From Anaerolineae bacterium (lineage in GTDB: Bacteria; Chloroflexota; Anaerolineae; Aggregatilineales; UBA3940): a DNA stretch of 8,305 nucleotides. Of this stretch, positions 5,532 through 8,305 are shown in pieces (the first letter of the stretch is position 1; every line of letters begins with the position of its first letter). The stretch covers positions 1 to 8,305 of the forward strand of contig JADZAD010000022.1 in the NCBI GenBank assembly GCA_020852775.1, written 5' to 3'. Under the pieces are notes generated by a model. It saw only the letters and a list, made by a program, of their open reading frames with translations. It was not told the origin of the DNA and did not search any database. Made by a program: the position numbers and the translations under genes.

Positions 5532-6002
5532 ATGCCAAGACGGTATACCCCGCCCAAGCGCCAGGTTGAACCTGATCCGAAGTACAACAACGTTCATCTG
5601 GCGATGTTCATTAACCGCGTGATGCGGGATGGCAAGAAGAGCACTGCTGCCGGTGTGGTGTACGAAGCCCTCGGCCTGGTGGAAGAGCGGGCCAAGCGCA
5701 ACCCCGTTGAAGTCTTTGAACAGGCCTTGCGCAATGTGCAGCCCAAGATCGAAGTCAAGGCGCGCCGTGTGGGTGGTTCCACCTATCAGGTGCCCGTTGA
5801 AGTCGATCCTTACCGTTCAAACTCGCTGGCAATGCGCTGGCTCCTGCAGGCGGCAAGCTCTCGCGGTGGCCGGGGAATGGCGAGCAAGCTGGCAAACGAA
5901 CTGATGGATGCTTCACAGGGCCAGGGATCAGCAGTAAAGAAGAAGGAAGACACCCACCGTATGGCGGAAGCCAACCGGACCTTCGCGCACTATCGCTTCT
6001 AG
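5532..6002 (+). CDS. rpsG: 30S ribosomal protein S7
   Basis: S7 nucleates assembly of the 30S head by binding the 3' domain of 16S rRNA and lies near the E site. The product is 156 residues, the usual bacterial length. ATG 5532 gives MPRRYTPPKR and is served by AGGAG (5518-5522) at 9-nt spacing, 50 nt after the rpsL stop. Family features visible are the basic N-terminal arm, MRDGKKSTA (31-39), the beta-hairpin region KARRVGGSTYQVPVEV (76-91), the helix with LAMRWLL (99-105), LANELMDAS (120-128) and the C-terminal KKKEDTHRMAEANRTFAHYRF block. In E. coli S7 represses its own operon by binding the rpsL-rpsG spacer; the spacer here is only 50 nt, so the same mechanism is not evident. Any autoregulation might instead use the leader upstream of rpsL. 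Confidence 0.98.
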   Translation: MPRRYTPPKRQVEPDPKYNNVHLAMFINRVMRDGKKSTAAGVVYEALGLVEERAKRNPVEVFEQALRNVQPKIEVKARRVGGSTYQVPVEVDPYRSNSLAMRWLLQAASSRGGRGMASKLANELMDASQGQGSAVKKKEDTHRMAEANRTFAHYRF

Positions 6003-6046
6003 GCGAAGCCGGTTCGGGGGCAGGGGAGAGAGCAGGAACTGAGGGA

Positions 6047-8122
<2,076 letters not shown>

Positions 8123-8153
8123 TTTCAGCCCGATCGGGTAGAGATTAACTTGA

Positions 8154-8173
8154 GCCGGACATGCAGAGCCGGC
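8154..8173 (+). other. Small hairpin in the fusA-tuf spacer
   Basis: GCCGG (8154-8158) can pair with CCGGC (8169-8173) across a 10-nt loop, ending directly at the Shine-Dalgarno GGAGG (8174-8178) of tuf. A self-complementary CCCGATCGGG (8129-8138) lies just upstream. Either may modulate tuf translation, but five GC pairs in GC-rich DNA can arise by chance. Confidence 0.3.
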
Positions 8174-8187
8174 GGAGGTAGCGAAGA

Positions 8188-8305
8188 ATGGGTAAGGAAA
8201 CATTTCAGCGTGAGAAGCCGCACGTAAACGTAGGGACGATTGGGCACATCGACCATGGGAAGACGACACTGACGGCGGCGATCACGAAGACGCTGGCGTT
8301 GAAGG
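8188..8305 (+). CDS. tuf: Translation elongation factor Tu, N-terminal part (cut by window edge)
   Basis: EF-Tu carries aminoacyl-tRNA to the ribosome as a GTP complex. Only 39 codons and one further base are present; the gene continues beyond the right edge. ATG 8188 is preceded by a strong GGAGG (8174-8178) at 9-nt spacing and lies 65 nt after the fusA stop, the expected place for tuf in the str operon. The start of the protein shows KPHVNVGTIGHIDHGKTTL, with the P-loop GHIDHGKT at 19-26. Ile21 replaces the more usual Val, a conservative change. Codon choice looks richer in ACG and GCG than in fusA, but the sample is very small. Many bacteria have two tuf copies, and whether this is the only one cannot be seen here. 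Confidence 0.96.
   Translation, partial: MGKETFQREKPHVNVGTIGHIDHGKTTLTAAITKTLALK

Overview
This is a conserved bacterial housekeeping locus, read left to right on the + strand: the tmRNA gene ssrA, then rpoB, rpsL, rpsG and fusA, and the first 39 codons of tuf, which runs off the right edge. There are no insertion sequences, CRISPR arrays, phage genes or tRNAs. The DNA is moderately GC-rich. The S12 protein carries a loop insert like that of Bacillus, and RpoB lacks the large E. coli-type inserts but has its own insert near the C-terminus. Together these point away from Proteobacteria and toward a Chloroflexota-like or other Terrabacteria lineage. That placement is inference and only moderately secure.

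Layout. Positions 57-516 form a complete ssrA unit: a sigma70-type promoter, a one-piece tmRNA of about 380 nt with a 12-residue tag frame, and a strong intrinsic terminator. Positions 517-790 hold an extended -10 promoter and a structured leader of about 190 nt for rpoB. rpoB (791-4792) encodes a 1333-residue beta subunit with an unusual insert of about 143 residues. Positions 4793-5055 hold a near-consensus promoter (TTGACA, 17 nt, TAAACT) immediately after the rpoB stop. It is followed by a leader with three consecutive stem-loops, the last of which looks like an intrinsic terminator or attenuator. The str operon proper then follows: rpsL (S12), rpsG (S7), fusA (EF-G) and tuf (EF-Tu, partial), with spacers of 44-65 nt and good Shine-Dalgarno sites.

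How the parts work together. RpoB is part of the transcription machinery. S12 and S7 are 30S proteins of the decoding centre and head. EF-G and EF-Tu drive elongation, and tmRNA rescues stalled ribosomes. The order rpsL-rpsG-fusA-tuf is the classic str operon. What departs from the textbook is that rpoC does not lie between rpoB and rpsL, and rplJ-rplL do not lie directly before rpoB.

I see no clearly novel multi-gene system. The points most worth a second look are the Trp-rich repeat-bearing RpoB insert, a Thr in place of a conserved Arg in the rifampicin pocket, the structured leaders of rpoB and rpsL, and an odd T-arm and tag ending in the tmRNA.
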